A DNA stretch of 64,000 bases from Nitrosospira sp. Nsp14 (GCF_900113575.1 NZ_FOPV01000009.1:1-64000), one strand, 5' to 3'. Positions 25,862 through 35,088 are shown, counted from the first letter of the stretch. Translations and numbers: made by a program. The notes: generated by a model not told the origin, from the letters alone.

Positions 25862-26591
25862 TTTCGATCCCTTATCAGCGCTCTTCAGGAAAGAACACAA
25901 CTGCAATCAGCGTTGTTATTGCGGCTATTAAGCGCGCGCGACCACTTGTGCAACAGCTCGTGCCAGCACACGCATAAACCTCATATTGCGTGCTCGAATT
26001 AAAACTTTTGACCCATCATTATTTTGACTCGATATACCAGACATTGGCTATAACCTGATATATAACCGAGCGGGTTCTTCTCCGCCGGATAGTGGGGACG
26101 CTGAAAAATATTCGTAATCGCAACGCTCGCTAAGCGAGCGTATTGAGTGTATTGCGTTGCTTCGAACCACCTATCAATTTAAGCACCAGCAACGCCGGAG
26201 CGGAACCTTGTAGCGCATGCGGTAATCATAATGATGAGACAGCTCTTATTATGGATAGTCATCCTAATGCATTACAGTTATCGCATGATATCAACTTAGC
26301 CTGCAGGAACAATTGGACTTTGGTACGCCAATCCAGAAATGAACGATAGTCTCACCTTTCGCCAACCCGCGTCGGCAAAATCTTTTTGAACAAGCGGAAG
26401 CGGCACAACATTCACCGGTAACATTTTCTAGCGAAAGTCGGGGGCGCAGAACGGAGATTGTAGTCTATGCAACGATGAAAGGACGTCCAAGGGCGCCTCT
26501 GCAGCCAAAGGCAACCAGTCGTACCGTGGCCTTTAACTGAACGAAACTCTATCACTCCGCCCCGGGTCAGCACTTGGAGCAGCGTAGCCAG
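25862..26591. other. Long intergenic region upstream of the prsK cluster
   Basis: No gene is supported across about 730 bp. An 8-bp perfect hairpin, acgctcgc/gcgagcgt, sits at 26123-26141 with a TAA loop. A minus-strand TGGCAC...TTGCA pair at 25949-25965 resembles a sigma-54 promoter, but the GG-to-GC spacing is 11 rather than the required 10. Since PrsR is a sigma-54 activator this segment deserves attention, but no site is firm. Confidence 0.4.
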
Positions 26592-27257
26592 CTAATGCCC
26601 TATTTGTGACGAGTCGTGAGGAGAAATCGATCCCTTGACGATTAATGCTAATTTGAGCCGGTCTGCCACGTCCAACTTTCGAAAAACTTCGGTAAGGTGG
26701 GCCTTTACCGTTCGCTCGGTAATATCTAGGCGCCGCACGATTTGTTTATTGGTTTCGCCGTTGCCTACCAGAGTAGCGATCTCGTACTCGCGTCGGGTCA
26801 GATTAGCCAGCAGCTCGCCGACCGCCTGTTTGATTCTGTTTTTTTCTTGAGTAATCGTAACCAGTTCGTTTAGCAAATGCCAACTAAGCGATCGCCGTAT
26901 CCATAACTCGCCTTGCTGAACCGCCATCATTACGCTTTTGAGCTGCTCACGCTCGGTTTCACGACGGCAGCAACCCCGTACACCGGTTCGGAACAAAGCC
27001 CACTCGGTTTCGTCCGAAAAAGGACCGCCTAAAATAACGACTTTGGCCTCCGGGTTCAAATTCATGAGGCCTGTCAGACCATTTACCCCGTCCAGATTTG
27101 GTAAATCGTAATCAAGCATCAGAATCTGGGGTTTTATCCGGACCAGTTCCGCCCTGAGGGAATCCAGATTGGTTGAGCAGAAGACAGGACCAAGGCTGTT
27201 CACCGCCTGTTCCCAGCGATAAAGGTTTTCCTGAGACCAACTAGCAAGCAAAATCAA
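26592..27257 (-). CDS. NarL/FixJ-type LuxR-family response regulator
   Basis: The 221-residue protein has a receiver-like domain at residues 1-115 (ILMLDYDLPNLDG, with the acceptor aspartate) and a LuxR HTH (LTRREYEIATLVGNGETNKQIVRRLDITERTVKAHL...FRKLDVADR). The start is TTG with GGAGAG five bases before it. A second regulator follows upstream, 28 bp away on the same strand. No kinase gene adjoins, so it is an orphan regulator. Targets are unknown. The conserved lysine and threonine of the receiver are not obvious, so phosphorylation is uncertain. Confidence 0.82.
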   Translation of the reverse strand: MILLASWSQENLYRWEQAVNSLGPVFCSTNLDSLRAELVRIKPQILMLDYDLPNLDGVNGLTGLMNLNPEAKVVILGGPFSDETEWALFRTGVRGCCRRETEREQLKSVMMAVQQGELWIRRSLSWHLLNELVTITQEKNRIKQAVGELLANLTRREYEIATLVGNGETNKQIVRRLDITERTVKAHLTEVFRKLDVADRLKLALIVKGSISPHDSSQIGH

Positions 27258-27285
27258 GGAACTCTCCGATCACATCCAGGAATGG

Positions 27286-27768
27286 TCAGTGCAATACCTT
27301 ATCCATAATTTTACCAAGCATTCGCCGTGTCACCCATATCTCGCCACGGTCGATGACGCGCACGGCCTTCAAGAAATAAAATGGCTCTGCTTCATGGCTC
27401 AAGCAACCGCGCGCGCCACTTGCGAGGGCTTGCATGATCAGCTCTTCCTTGACGGTTTTATCGGTTAACAGCACGACGAACGTCTCCGGGCACTGCCGGT
27501 GCAGTGTCTCTAGCAAGGCAAAATCCGCACCCGCCGACGGGTCCAAATGGAAAAAGAGAATTCGGGGCTTCATCCGACCAATTCGTTCAACCATGTCCTT
27601 CCCGTTAACAGCCGCATCAGGCTCACCCGGCTGATCCATCAGGTACCTCCCTTCCCCAGGCAGAATGTTCGTCAGGACCTTTATGTCCGGCCCTTCTTGG
27701 AGGACTTGTTCCACCCTCGCACGCCGTCCCGGATCGGTATCGGCGATTGCCACCGTGACCATTTGCAT
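27286..27768 (-). CDS. Single-domain receiver-like protein
   Basis: The 160-residue protein is a stand-alone receiver. It opens with VAIADTDPGRRARVEQVL, has a long insert (residues about 35-65) and the probable acceptor strand ILFFHLDPSAGAD, then VVLLTD and LASGARGCLSHEAEPFYFLKAV. The organisation follows NarL-type receivers but no DNA-binding domain follows; the protein ends in VTRRMLGKIMDKVLH, where the output linker would begin. An AGGGGGA ribosome binding site supports the ATG at 27768. It lies directly upstream of the LuxR-type regulator and probably forms a pair with it. Confidence 0.72.
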   Translation of the reverse strand: MQMVTVAIADTDPGRRARVEQVLQEGPDIKVLTNILPGEGRYLMDQPGEPDAAVNGKDMVERIGRMKPRILFFHLDPSAGADFALLETLHRQCPETFVVLLTDKTVKEELIMQALASGARGCLSHEAEPFYFLKAVRVIDRGEIWVTRRMLGKIMDKVLH

Positions 27769-27958
27769 TGTTTCCCCCTGTACCCTGTATACGGGCTATC
27801 GAGATAATTAAGCGATCTATAATCCCGTTCGGTTGAATTCCACCTATATCCCCAGATTACCGCCAGCCCGACCTACTCCACTGGCCTACCCTTCCCCTGC
27901 CATCCTCTGCCAAGCCGCTAAATTCTCAATCGCTATTAAGTCAAGCCGGGTCGGTCAC

Positions 27959-28744
27959 TTATTTACGGCGCAGCAAGTCAATGATGTAGCTCGCGGGAAT
28001 CGCATAAGTGATGCCGCTCGGATTGCTGAGAGCAGCCTCTTTCTTCCCTTTGACAAACACCATATTGATGACACCGTAAACCCAGCCTGTCTCAGGATCG
28101 TAAAGCGGGCTTCCGCTGCTGCCCGGATAGGCAGTTCCATCCAGCTGAAACACTGCATACGCGGGCTTTTGCAACTGTCCGATCATCTTCGCATTGAGTT
28201 GCCTCGAATTGTGCGCTGGCAGAATTATAGGTGTAATCGAAGAAACCATTGCCCGATGAGTGACCGGGTAAAATCCGAGTATCATTCCAATCGGAAATCC
28301 GGTGAAAATCAGGGACTGTCCCTCGCGAACTTTGCTCGCGTCCCCCAGTCGCATTGCCGGCAGCGGAGAACCGCTAATCCTCAACAGCGCCAGGTCATGT
28401 TCCTTGTCGACGGCAACAACCGTCGCATCCCTTAGTTCCGGCTCCTTGCCCTTGCCGGTGATGACGGTATATGCCTCCTTATTGGCAGCGTCCAGCACTT
28501 CCGGAACAACATGAGCATTAGTTATTACATGGAGACCGTCATCCACGATGAAGCCGGTGCCCAAAAAATTCAGCGGGGGGGACCGTGTCTTCTGAAAGGT
28601 TCCCACTCCAACTATCGATGGCTTACTGTACTCGATAGTTTTTACCAGTTCGCTACCCCAAAGCGGAGAAATACATAGGACGCCCGGGAGCCCTACTTGA
28701 GCGAAGCCGAGGAGGATGCGCCGACAAATTCGTGTGATATTCAT
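27959..28744 (-). CDS. Secreted trypsin-like serine protease
   Basis: The 261-residue product has a signal peptide (residues about 1-30) and a chymotrypsin fold with the catalytic triad in NAHVVPE (His), KEHDLALLRI (Asp) and AYPGSSGSPLYDP (Ser). There is no PDZ domain, unlike DegP or DegS. The likely location is the periplasm. The gene stands between the orphan regulators and DUF2024, all on the minus strand; whether they form an operon is unclear, as the gaps are 65-190 bp. The substrate is unknown. Confidence 0.85.
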   Translation of the reverse strand: MNITRICRRILLGFAQVGLPGVLCISPLWGSELVKTIEYSKPSIVGVGTFQKTRSPPLNFLGTGFIVDDGLHVITNAHVVPEVLDAANKEAYTVITGKGKEPELRDATVVAVDKEHDLALLRISGSPLPAMRLGDASKVREGQSLIFTGFPIGMILGFYPVTHRAMVSSITPIILPAHNSRQLNAKMIGQLQKPAYAVFQLDGTAYPGSSGSPLYDPETGWVYGVINMVFVKGKKEAALSNPSGITYAIPASYIIDLLRRK

Positions 28745-28808
28745 TGTTGTTTTTTATTGATCACACTTCCGCAATATGTCTATCGCTACCTTTACGACCA
28801 GATGAGAA

Positions 28809-29066
28809 CTAACTGCAGCCTTCCATCTTGTAGATGAAATATCCGTCCTTGTTGATCGCATCGGCAACGTTGGCCGGCGCGCTCTGACTATGGCAAAAAC
28901 TACATTCTCTGCTTGTAACCGTTGCGTCGCCTTCGCCGATCGAGGTCAACCATTGTTTTGCATATTCGACTGCTTTCTTGTCGTCTTTTACCGCAGTGAA
29001 TACGTCGAAGTGCATGGTGTGACCATCCTTGGCCTTAACATAAGTGTCATAGACGTGAATTTCCAT
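28809..29066 (-). CDS. DUF2024 family protein
   Basis: This 85-residue protein belongs to DUF2024, a small family of unknown function. It starts MEIHVYDTYVKAKDG, has HFDVFTAVKDD, and its C-terminal part holds a CxxCH (ECSFCHS) and ends YKMEGCS. The frame is open for a further 23 residues upstream, but only the ATG at 29066 has a ribosome binding site (GAGG) and the family begins exactly here. The CxxCH could suggest heme binding, but no signal peptide is present, so metal or thiol chemistry in the cytoplasm is more likely. Confidence 0.85.
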   Translation of the reverse strand: MEIHVYDTYVKAKDGHTMHFDVFTAVKDDKKAVEYAKQWLTSIGEGDATVTSRECSFCHSQSAPANVADAINKDGYFIYKMEGCS

Positions 29067-29375
29067 GTGGGCCTCTATAGTTTTAATAAGGTCTAGGGAA
29101 GATTTAAGCATGTTCGCTTGCTGAATCAACTTCACGCATAGACTATCACGGCACGGCTAAAAGTGGAATGTTGAGGTCCAGGGGAAAACCTCACGGTTTT
29201 CCGCAACTGCGCTTGTTTTGTGGCTCGGATCGCGCCATTTTAATACTTTGCCATCCTATTAAACCAAACTCATCAGAACTGTCATCAAACTGTTATAAAA
29301 GTGCAATAAAACCGACACTTCTGGCCGGTAACCTCTCTGCAGTTTTTAACTAAAAACCGGGAAAGGGGTTATTGA
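29067..29375. other. Divergent intergenic region between DUF2024 and the phosphate porin
   Basis: No gene is supported in this 309-bp gap. It contains the Pho box at 29279-29296 and the porin ribosome binding site (GGGAAAGGGG) just before 29376. The first part carries the DUF2024 ribosome binding site on the minus strand. Confidence 0.6.
29279..29296 (+). promoter_or_regulatory. Pho box (PhoB site)
   Basis: CTGTCAT-CAAA-CTGTTAT matches the PhoB consensus (two 7-mers of CTGTCAY spaced by four A/T-rich bases) in about 16 of 18 positions. Two more 11-base units of similar form follow and precede it (CTCATCAGAA, GTGCAATAAAA), so two or more PhoB dimers could bind. It lies about 80 bp upstream of the OprP-type porin start. 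Confidence 0.75.
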
Positions 29376-31085
29376 ATGAAGTTATCCAAAGTTACGCTAG
29401 CCATGGCCGCCATCTTAGGTACCGGCGCACCATCCACGATTTTCGCCCTCGATCTTTACGTGGATAAAAAAACCCAGCAGATTTTCGCCACTCCCGGTCC
29501 TGGACGGGTACATCTAGGGTCCTTCGTAAAAGAAGACGCTGAGGCCAAGGCGACTGGTGCCGGTATCGCGGCTGGTGCCGGTGTCGCGACTGGTGCCGGT
29601 GTCGCTACTAGTGCCGATGTCGCGGCTGAACAAGCGGAAGCAGTCGACGTAGCGGCGCTAAGGAAGGATATTGAAATGAAGGCCAAGATGCGCGAAGCGC
29701 GCCTTGTCAGCGATATGGCTTCGCTGGAGGAGCGGGTGAAGGAAAGCGAAAAGGTTCACATTGAATTTCACGATGGGGCGCCGCATTTTGCCAGCAAGGA
29801 TGGCAATTTCACATTTGCGGTCAATGGACGGGCACAGGTTGGGTCGCAATACAACTTTATTAATGAGGTTGCGCCCCCTACCGGCAACAATACGCCAAAC
29901 GAGTGGAACAGCGGTGCAACCCTGCGCCGTGCTCGCCTTGGTGTTGAAGGCACGTTCATGAAAATCTGGGATTACAAGTTCGAATACGACTTCAGTCGCG
30001 GCAATGGTTCGGTAACCTCGGGGATCACGGACGCCTTCGTGCGGCTGAATGTAACCAAGCCATTCTCCGTGAAGGTCGGTTCCTTCAAGGAACCGTTCAG
30101 CCTGGAAGAAGCCGCAAGCAACCGCTTCCTCACATTCATCGAACGTCACATGTCGGTCAATTCATTCGTCGACAATCCCAACACTTACAAAACCGGTATC
30201 GGCGCCAATTATGCGGTTCCTCGTTTCCAATTTGGCGTCGCTTTTCAAACAGAACCGGTCGGGCCTTGGTCGTCCGCCTCAACCTCGGTTAATAACGCCG
30301 GCAACCAGAGCCGCAATAACGGATCGGGTGATACCAGCTGGGAAGGCATCGGCCGTATATCGGGCAGACCCTGGATGGAGGACGAAACGAAATTCTTGCA
30401 CGTGGGTATTTCAGCCGGACATACGGATGTCAATACGCAATACACTGCCGCCGGCGATATTGCGGCCACGCCCTCGGCTCAGGGAGGTGGAGGCGGCGGA
30501 ATGGCATTCTTCGCCTTTCCGGGAACTAACGTGGACCGCACGAACATGCTCAATACCGGCAACCTGAGCATCGGGAACCGGAATGACCCTAACGCGCGCC
30601 GGATCGATAGTTATGACCGCTTTGGAGCGGAAGGGTGGCTGGTTCATGGTCCATTCTCGGTTCAAGGAGAATATTTAAGAACCAATATCAACGGCTTGGG
30701 ATATGACAACGAACATTTCACCGGCTATTATGGTTTTGCCAGTTACTTCCTGACGGGCGAGTCGAAAGCCTATCATGTCAGAAATGGCGCGGCGAACCGG
30801 ATAAAACCCAAGCAGAACTTTCAGTGGAACGGTAAAGGCTGGGGAGCATGGGAAGTCGCTGCCGGCTATGATTATATCAACCTGAACAGCGGTGTGGTGA
30901 GGGGAGGACAAGCCGATATGGTGAGGTTCGCCCTGAACTGGTATCCGCACCCCAATGTCAAGTTACAGAACAACATTATTTATACTCTGAATGTAGATAC
31001 GAGTGGCTCCCCGATCGCGCGCACCGCGGGCTTTAATAATGCCGAGTTGGCTGCTTGGTTGACTCAGCTTCAGTTCGATTTTTAA
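29376..31085 (+). CDS. Phosphate-selective porin OprP/OprO family
   Basis: The 569-residue outer-membrane protein has a signal peptide (residues 1-24, cleaved near IFA). A low-complexity Ala/Gly segment and coiled-coil region follow (residues about 50-125; a fourfold 18-bp repeat). The beta-barrel begins with FTFAVNGRAQVGSQYNF and continues RRARLGVEGTFMKIWDYKFEYDF, as in OprP/OprO. It ends in phenylalanine, as outer-membrane barrels do. OprP proteins are trimeric channels selective for phosphate or polyphosphate, induced in phosphate limitation; the Pho box agrees. Arsenate would also fit through such a pore. Confidence 0.88.
   Translation: MKLSKVTLAMAAILGTGAPSTIFALDLYVDKKTQQIFATPGPGRVHLGSFVKEDAEAKATGAGIAAGAGVATGAGVATSADVAAEQAEAVDVAALRKDIEMKAKMREARLVSDMASLEERVKESEKVHIEFHDGAPHFASKDGNFTFAVNGRAQVGSQYNFINEVAPPTGNNTPNEWNSGATLRRARLGVEGTFMKIWDYKFEYDFSRGNGSVTSGITDAFVRLNVTKPFSVKVGSFKEPFSLEEAASNRFLTFIERHMSVNSFVDNPNTYKTGIGANYAVPRFQFGVAFQTEPVGPWSSASTSVNNAGNQSRNNGSGDTSWEGIGRISGRPWMEDETKFLHVGISAGHTDVNTQYTAAGDIAATPSAQGGGGGGMAFFAFPGTNVDRTNMLNTGNLSIGNRNDPNARRIDSYDRFGAEGWLVHGPFSVQGEYLRTNINGLGYDNEHFTGYYGFASYFLTGESKAYHVRNGAANRIKPKQNFQWNGKGWGAWEVAAGYDYINLNSGVVRGGQADMVRFALNWYPHPNVKLQNNIIYTLNVDTSGSPIARTAGFNNAELAAWLTQLQFDF
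29550..29621 (+). repeat. Four 18-bp tandem repeats inside the porin gene
   Basis: The units at 29550, 29568, 29586 and 29604 each read like GCGACTGGTGCCGGTATC and encode Ala-Thr/Ala-Gly-Ala-Gly-Ile/Val, with a few changes in the last. The array is in frame and lies in the periplasmic linker of the porin, so copy-number change would alter linker length only. Confidence 0.85.
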
Positions 31086-31157
31086 TTTCTTTAGACGGGA
31101 GATAAAGTCGCTGTCGATCCAGAATGGTTGAGGAACTTCGGAACAAGCTTGATAGAC

Positions 31158-31200
31158 GCCTTTGCGGAACCTACACTTAACCCATGCGTTCTGCGAAGGC
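31158..31200. terminator. Stem-loop between the convergent porin and DUF748 genes
   Basis: GCCTTTGCGGAAC (31158-31170) pairs with GTTCTGCGAAGGC (31188-31200) over 13 positions with two G-U wobbles and a 17-base loop. A GTTTTT run follows at about 31206 on the plus strand. It lies about 70 bp after the porin stop and is a plausible terminator. Confidence 0.5.
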
Positions 31201-31228
31201 CACTCAGTTTTTCCGCGGCACGGGGCTG

Positions 31229-34200
31229 TCATCTGAGCGAAAATTCCACCTTGCTGCCAGATTTCTTTGCATCCGATTCCACTTCGACTTTTGGCTCCAG
31301 GACAAATATCCGTTCGCTTGGAATACCGCCGTACTCAACTAACCAGTTGAGTGCAGCCGCGGCACGCTGCTCAGCGAGTTCGCGCATTTCGTTGTCGTCG
31401 GCGTTTATGTTCGCCAGCAATAGTTGCTCCATTTCCGGTACTGGCAGGCTCTTTGTCAGACCGACAAGATTTTTCGGCTTTGCGAACTTTGCCTCCTTGT
31501 AAGCCAGCGTCAAATATTTGGGATACTCGTCCGGCATGAGCTCGACCTCGTCGATATCTCCAGTTGCCTGACCTTTTTTGACTTGCTCCGCCAATTTTTG
31601 AACTTTAACCTTGCGTTCGAGCATTCTGTGCTTCAGGGCTTCCGGGTCATGCGAAGGATCCGCTCGACCGGTAATCTCAAGTTCAAGCGGCGGTCGATCT
31701 ACCAATGCCTTGGATAAGGTTTTCAGCCGGTTCTCGGACTCAGCCGTAATCGCTGCATCGCCAGGGGCAAAACTGATCTCGGATAACTCTTCTCCGCCGA
31801 AAAGCGACCCCAGCACAGTGAAGGGCGCCGTTACTGCCTTGGTAAGCAGATTGATAATCGCGTTAACGATCACCCCGCCAAGGCTGAATTGCGGGTCGTT
31901 GATGGAGCCGCTTATCGGCAAATGGACGTCAATTTCTCCCGCGCTGTTTTTCAGCACTGCCAACGCGAGACCCACCGGGATCGACAGCGCATCGGGACTT
32001 TCAATTTTTTCACCCAGGGTTAGTTGATCGAGAAATATATTGTTTTCCGCTCTCAGCTCACCTTTCTCAACATGGTAATGTATGTCAACTGATAGTTTCC
32101 CTTTCTCGATAGCGTAGCCGATGTATTTTCCCGAGTAAGGACTGAAGGTTGGCATATCGATACCCTTCGCGGTCGCCTTGATGTCCAGGAAGAGCTCCCT
32201 CCCAAAGGTGTCAATTTTCCCAACGATTGTCAGCGGGGCGGTTTTGTCCACCGCGCCGCGTATATCGATCTCCCCCGGCTTTCTAGGATCCAAAGGGCCG
32301 ATCCTCCCGGCCAGCCCTGTCAACCTAGCTCTGTAATTGGGTTTGATGAACTGATCCTGGAAGTTCACGTTTCCCCCCTGCAGAAGAATCCGGCGAATTT
32401 GCACGGGTATGTCCTTGCGGACTGATATCGGCGCACGGGCTAAATCAGGCGCAGGGGAAGATGCGGAAGATTTCGTTTCGGGTGGCGCTGGAGGCGAGTC
32501 GGCATCATCTTGCCGAATAAGGCGCTTGAGATTGAGCTGTCCCTGGGGAGTAAGGATCACGCGAGCAAAGAAATCGGCAAGCGCTACGGACTCGATATTG
32601 ATGCCTAAGGGTTCACTGGAAAATTGCATTCGGGTGATGTCCATGCTGCGCCAGCGCATGAGATCCGCCATATCTGACTTGTCCAGGGCGTTAAGATTGC
32701 TGAGTCGGCTGTCACCGTTCAGCACTACTGTCGCAGGCGTGCCATCCGTCGCCGCTGCTTTAACGCTCCCCTGAAACGATAGTTCACCACGCGTGAGCAC
32801 CGCGTTCAATCGATCACCAGCCCAACCTTGCAGGGGGACAAGATTGATATCTTTTGCGTCTACCACCAGATCGACCATCAAGGGCGCCCAACCGAACGAA
32901 CCGTTCGTTTGCAGGCTGCCGCCGTTATTTATCTCGGCTTTCAACTCCAGCTTCAGCGGTCTCGCTCCGTCGAAGTCGATCTCGCTTACTGTTAAATTAA
33001 GCGGGTCAGCGACCATGGGCGCCACGTTCGACAATGTGGCGTCCTCGAAACGAAGAGCAGCGGCAACAATATTTAAACTTCCAAGCTTGGCCGTCCAGGG
33101 CTTGCTCGCCTCAGTTTTTTCAGTTTGGGTTGCCGCCGCTTCGGGGGCAGGCTCCCCCTCCTTACGGGCGGCAGAAAATAATTTGGCAAGATCGAGGCGG
33201 CCATCGGATTCGCGACGCGCTGATGCATTAAACCGCTCCAGTATCACCGACCCGATAGCCAGGCTCTGGCGCCTAGAGTCGACCGCTATGTCAGTCACGC
33301 GCAACTGCGGCAGGCGCAGTGCCGGTACCGGATCGCCTGCACGAACTACGGTCGCCTCAGTCAATATGAGACCGCCTTGCGATGGTTTCGCGCCGTTGAG
33401 ATTGATCTCGGTTAAGTCGATATCAAGCTGTCCAAGCTTCGCTGTGTAGGGCACCTCTGTCGCCTGGTTCTCAACTTCCAGCTTCCTTAAGGCGGTGTGA
33501 CCGGTTAAAACGAGATTTGCCGGCTCGCCCGGAATTTGGCTAAAAGTAAGCAATAACTTAGCGTCGAAAAAACCGGACATCAGTTTGATGCCGACCGGAA
33601 TGGGAGAATATTCGTCCAATCGTGTGAGATCGATGCCGTTGAGTTCCAGCTCAAACTTAGCTTGGCGGTTCTGCGCGAAAGGAAGGGCCTGTCCTTCGAT
33701 CAAGATCGGGGCGCCGTTGACCACGGCGCTGAAATGCGGTTCTACCCAGGTTTCCTCACTACTTTCAAGGTTGGCGACAAACGGGATTCCAATACGGATA
33801 TCGGAAATTTCCTGCTGGCTTTTTTTTAACCGATCAACAAATTCGAAGCGGCCGCCTTCGATGACGACATTGCTTACCGAAAACAGTGTGGGCGTTTCAT
33901 CCTTCGGCTGTTTCAAAAAATCTTCGATCAGATCGCTGATATTGAACTGCTGTTCGCCTTCCCGAACCAGCCGTACGGCGGGCCCGAGTATCGATATTGA
34001 ACTGATTACGGGCGCACGGTGAGCAATCGAAGCAATGCTGAGGTTTACGTACAGTTTGTCCACGGACAGCAGGGCCTTGTCGGCGTCCGTGCTCCCCGGT
34101 TTTTCGCCCACACGGACGCCATGCACGGCCAGTTCCAGCGTATACGGTTGAATATCCACCGATTGCACGACCACGGGACGGTGCAACGCTTCTGACAACG

Positions 34201-34345
34201 CCGTTTCAAGCTTGGCCTTGGCATAACCAGGCAACCAGAAATAGGCGAGCAGGCCGAATAATACAAAAATTGCGGCGAAAACACTCAGGCCGATTCCTAA
34301 ACGTTTATGGGCGGCGAAACGATGGCGTAGTGAGGCCAGGGACAT
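31229..34345 (-). CDS. DUF748 (AsmA-like) inner-membrane protein
   Basis: This is a large 1038-residue protein anchored by one N-terminal transmembrane helix (residues about 18-38). A long periplasmic part follows, of the DUF748 type related to AsmA/TamB-like proteins: PVVVQSVDIQPYTLELAVHG near the start and DIHLPISGSINDPQFSLGGV around residue 790-815. A C-terminal region has OmpA-like features (ISFAPGDAAITAESENRLKTL, ELEITGRADPSHDPEALKHR). AsmA-like proteins are thought to help move lipid or maintain the outer membrane. It is convergent with the porin and stands alone. Confidence 0.85.
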   Translation of the reverse strand: MSLASLRHRFAAHKRLGIGLSVFAAIFVLFGLLAYFWLPGYAKAKLETALSEALHRPVVVQSVDIQPYTLELAVHGVRVGEKPGSTDADKALLSVDKLYVNLSIASIAHRAPVISSISILGPAVRLVREGEQQFNISDLIEDFLKQPKDETPTLFSVSNVVIEGGRFEFVDRLKKSQQEISDIRIGIPFVANLESSEETWVEPHFSAVVNGAPILIEGQALPFAQNRQAKFELELNGIDLTRLDEYSPIPVGIKLMSGFFDAKLLLTFSQIPGEPANLVLTGHTALRKLEVENQATEVPYTAKLGQLDIDLTEINLNGAKPSQGGLILTEATVVRAGDPVPALRLPQLRVTDIAVDSRRQSLAIGSVILERFNASARRESDGRLDLAKLFSAARKEGEPAPEAAATQTEKTEASKPWTAKLGSLNIVAAALRFEDATLSNVAPMVADPLNLTVSEIDFDGARPLKLELKAEINNGGSLQTNGSFGWAPLMVDLVVDAKDINLVPLQGWAGDRLNAVLTRGELSFQGSVKAAATDGTPATVVLNGDSRLSNLNALDKSDMADLMRWRSMDITRMQFSSEPLGINIESVALADFFARVILTPQGQLNLKRLIRQDDADSPPAPPETKSSASSPAPDLARAPISVRKDIPVQIRRILLQGGNVNFQDQFIKPNYRARLTGLAGRIGPLDPRKPGEIDIRGAVDKTAPLTIVGKIDTFGRELFLDIKATAKGIDMPTFSPYSGKYIGYAIEKGKLSVDIHYHVEKGELRAENNIFLDQLTLGEKIESPDALSIPVGLALAVLKNSAGEIDVHLPISGSINDPQFSLGGVIVNAIINLLTKAVTAPFTVLGSLFGGEELSEISFAPGDAAITAESENRLKTLSKALVDRPPLELEITGRADPSHDPEALKHRMLERKVKVQKLAEQVKKGQATGDIDEVELMPDEYPKYLTLAYKEAKFAKPKNLVGLTKSLPVPEMEQLLLANINADDNEMRELAEQRAAAALNWLVEYGGIPSERIFVLEPKVEVESDAKKSGSKVEFSLR

Positions 34346-34507
34346 GGTGGTGTTTGGTACAGATCGTCTAGATTGTTGACGTAATGGATATACAGCAGGG
34401 TTACATGGAAGTTAAGAATGCTATCGGCGTAGCGGGCGGCTTTTAGCCATCGAACTTTACGCTGAGCAGAAAGACGGGTCAATCATGAGACGGTTTTGGC
34501 AATTGGT

Positions 34508-34888
34508 TCAGACCCGGCGTCGGTGCGGCGGCACCAGTTTGTAGGTTGCAGCGACCAGAAGGGCAAACAGCACATAAATCGCCGTAAGTACGCCTTCTGG
34601 GAAATCGTAGAAAAGGATGCGATGCAGCCACCGCTGAATGAATCCGCTTTCCGTTTGTGTGCCCCGCAACGAATCTTCCATCCATGTAAGCGGACAGACC
34701 ATGCCGAGCAGCGACTCTCCGACCACGAACAGGATTGCGCTAAGATGTGCGACCCGGAAGCGGGGATTTCGCACGAACGGGGCTCTCATCCATGCACCGA
34801 TCCAAATCAATGGCAAACTGCCAACGACAAATAGCACAAAAAGAAAATGAGTGACAAGTATGATATCCGCCAGCATGAACGCTCGCAT
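34508..34888 (-). CDS. DUF2784 membrane protein
   Basis: This 126-residue protein has three to four membrane segments (LADIILVTHFLFVLFVVGSL, HLSAILFVVGESLLGMVCPL, GVLTAIYVLFALLVAATYKL) and the DUF2784 signature CPLTWMEDSLR. The family is of unknown function. It lies in a gap of mostly non-coding DNA, upstream of the TauE pseudogene on the other strand. Two ATGs (34888 and 34876) are possible. Confidence 0.82.
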   Translation of the reverse strand: MRAFMLADIILVTHFLFVLFVVGSLPLIWIGAWMRAPFVRNPRFRVAHLSAILFVVGESLLGMVCPLTWMEDSLRGTQTESGFIQRWLHRILFYDFPEGVLTAIYVLFALLVAATYKLVPPHRRRV

Positions 34889-35042
34889 CCCGGATTAAAG
34901 CTCAGGTTGTTTTATATTTGGAACATGGGTGACTGGAACCGTTCCGTGCGTGCTTTTCCATAAAAAAGCAACAATTAGTCAATTCCTATTCCTCGCCCGT
35001 ATTGCAAGTGCCACAAAGCTCCTCACCGATCAGCCCGCAATG

Positions 35043-35088
35043 GCAATAGAATAAACTTATTCTATTGCGTTATTAAATATATTCTATT
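35043..35088. promoter_or_regulatory. Palindromic operator-like site upstream of the TauE/SafE gene
   Basis: GCAATAGAATA (35043-35053) and TATTCTATTGC (35058-35068) form a perfect 11-bp inverted repeat with a 4-base AACT spacer. A third half-site, TATTCTATT, lies at 35080-35088, about 22 bp centre to centre, so two turns of DNA apart. The AT-rich segment and its place 70-115 bp before the ATG suggest a repressor operator. The regulator is not known; nothing else is seen in 34889-35157. Confidence 0.55.

Noticed and set aside
25949-25965. Sigma-54 promoter-like TGGCAC...TTGCA on the minus strand
   Set aside because: The spacing between GG and GC is 11 rather than 10, which normally abolishes sigma-54 recognition.
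26143-26349. A 68-residue frame in the long intergenic region
   Set aside because: No ribosome binding site, no conserved motif and unlike neighbours in codon use.
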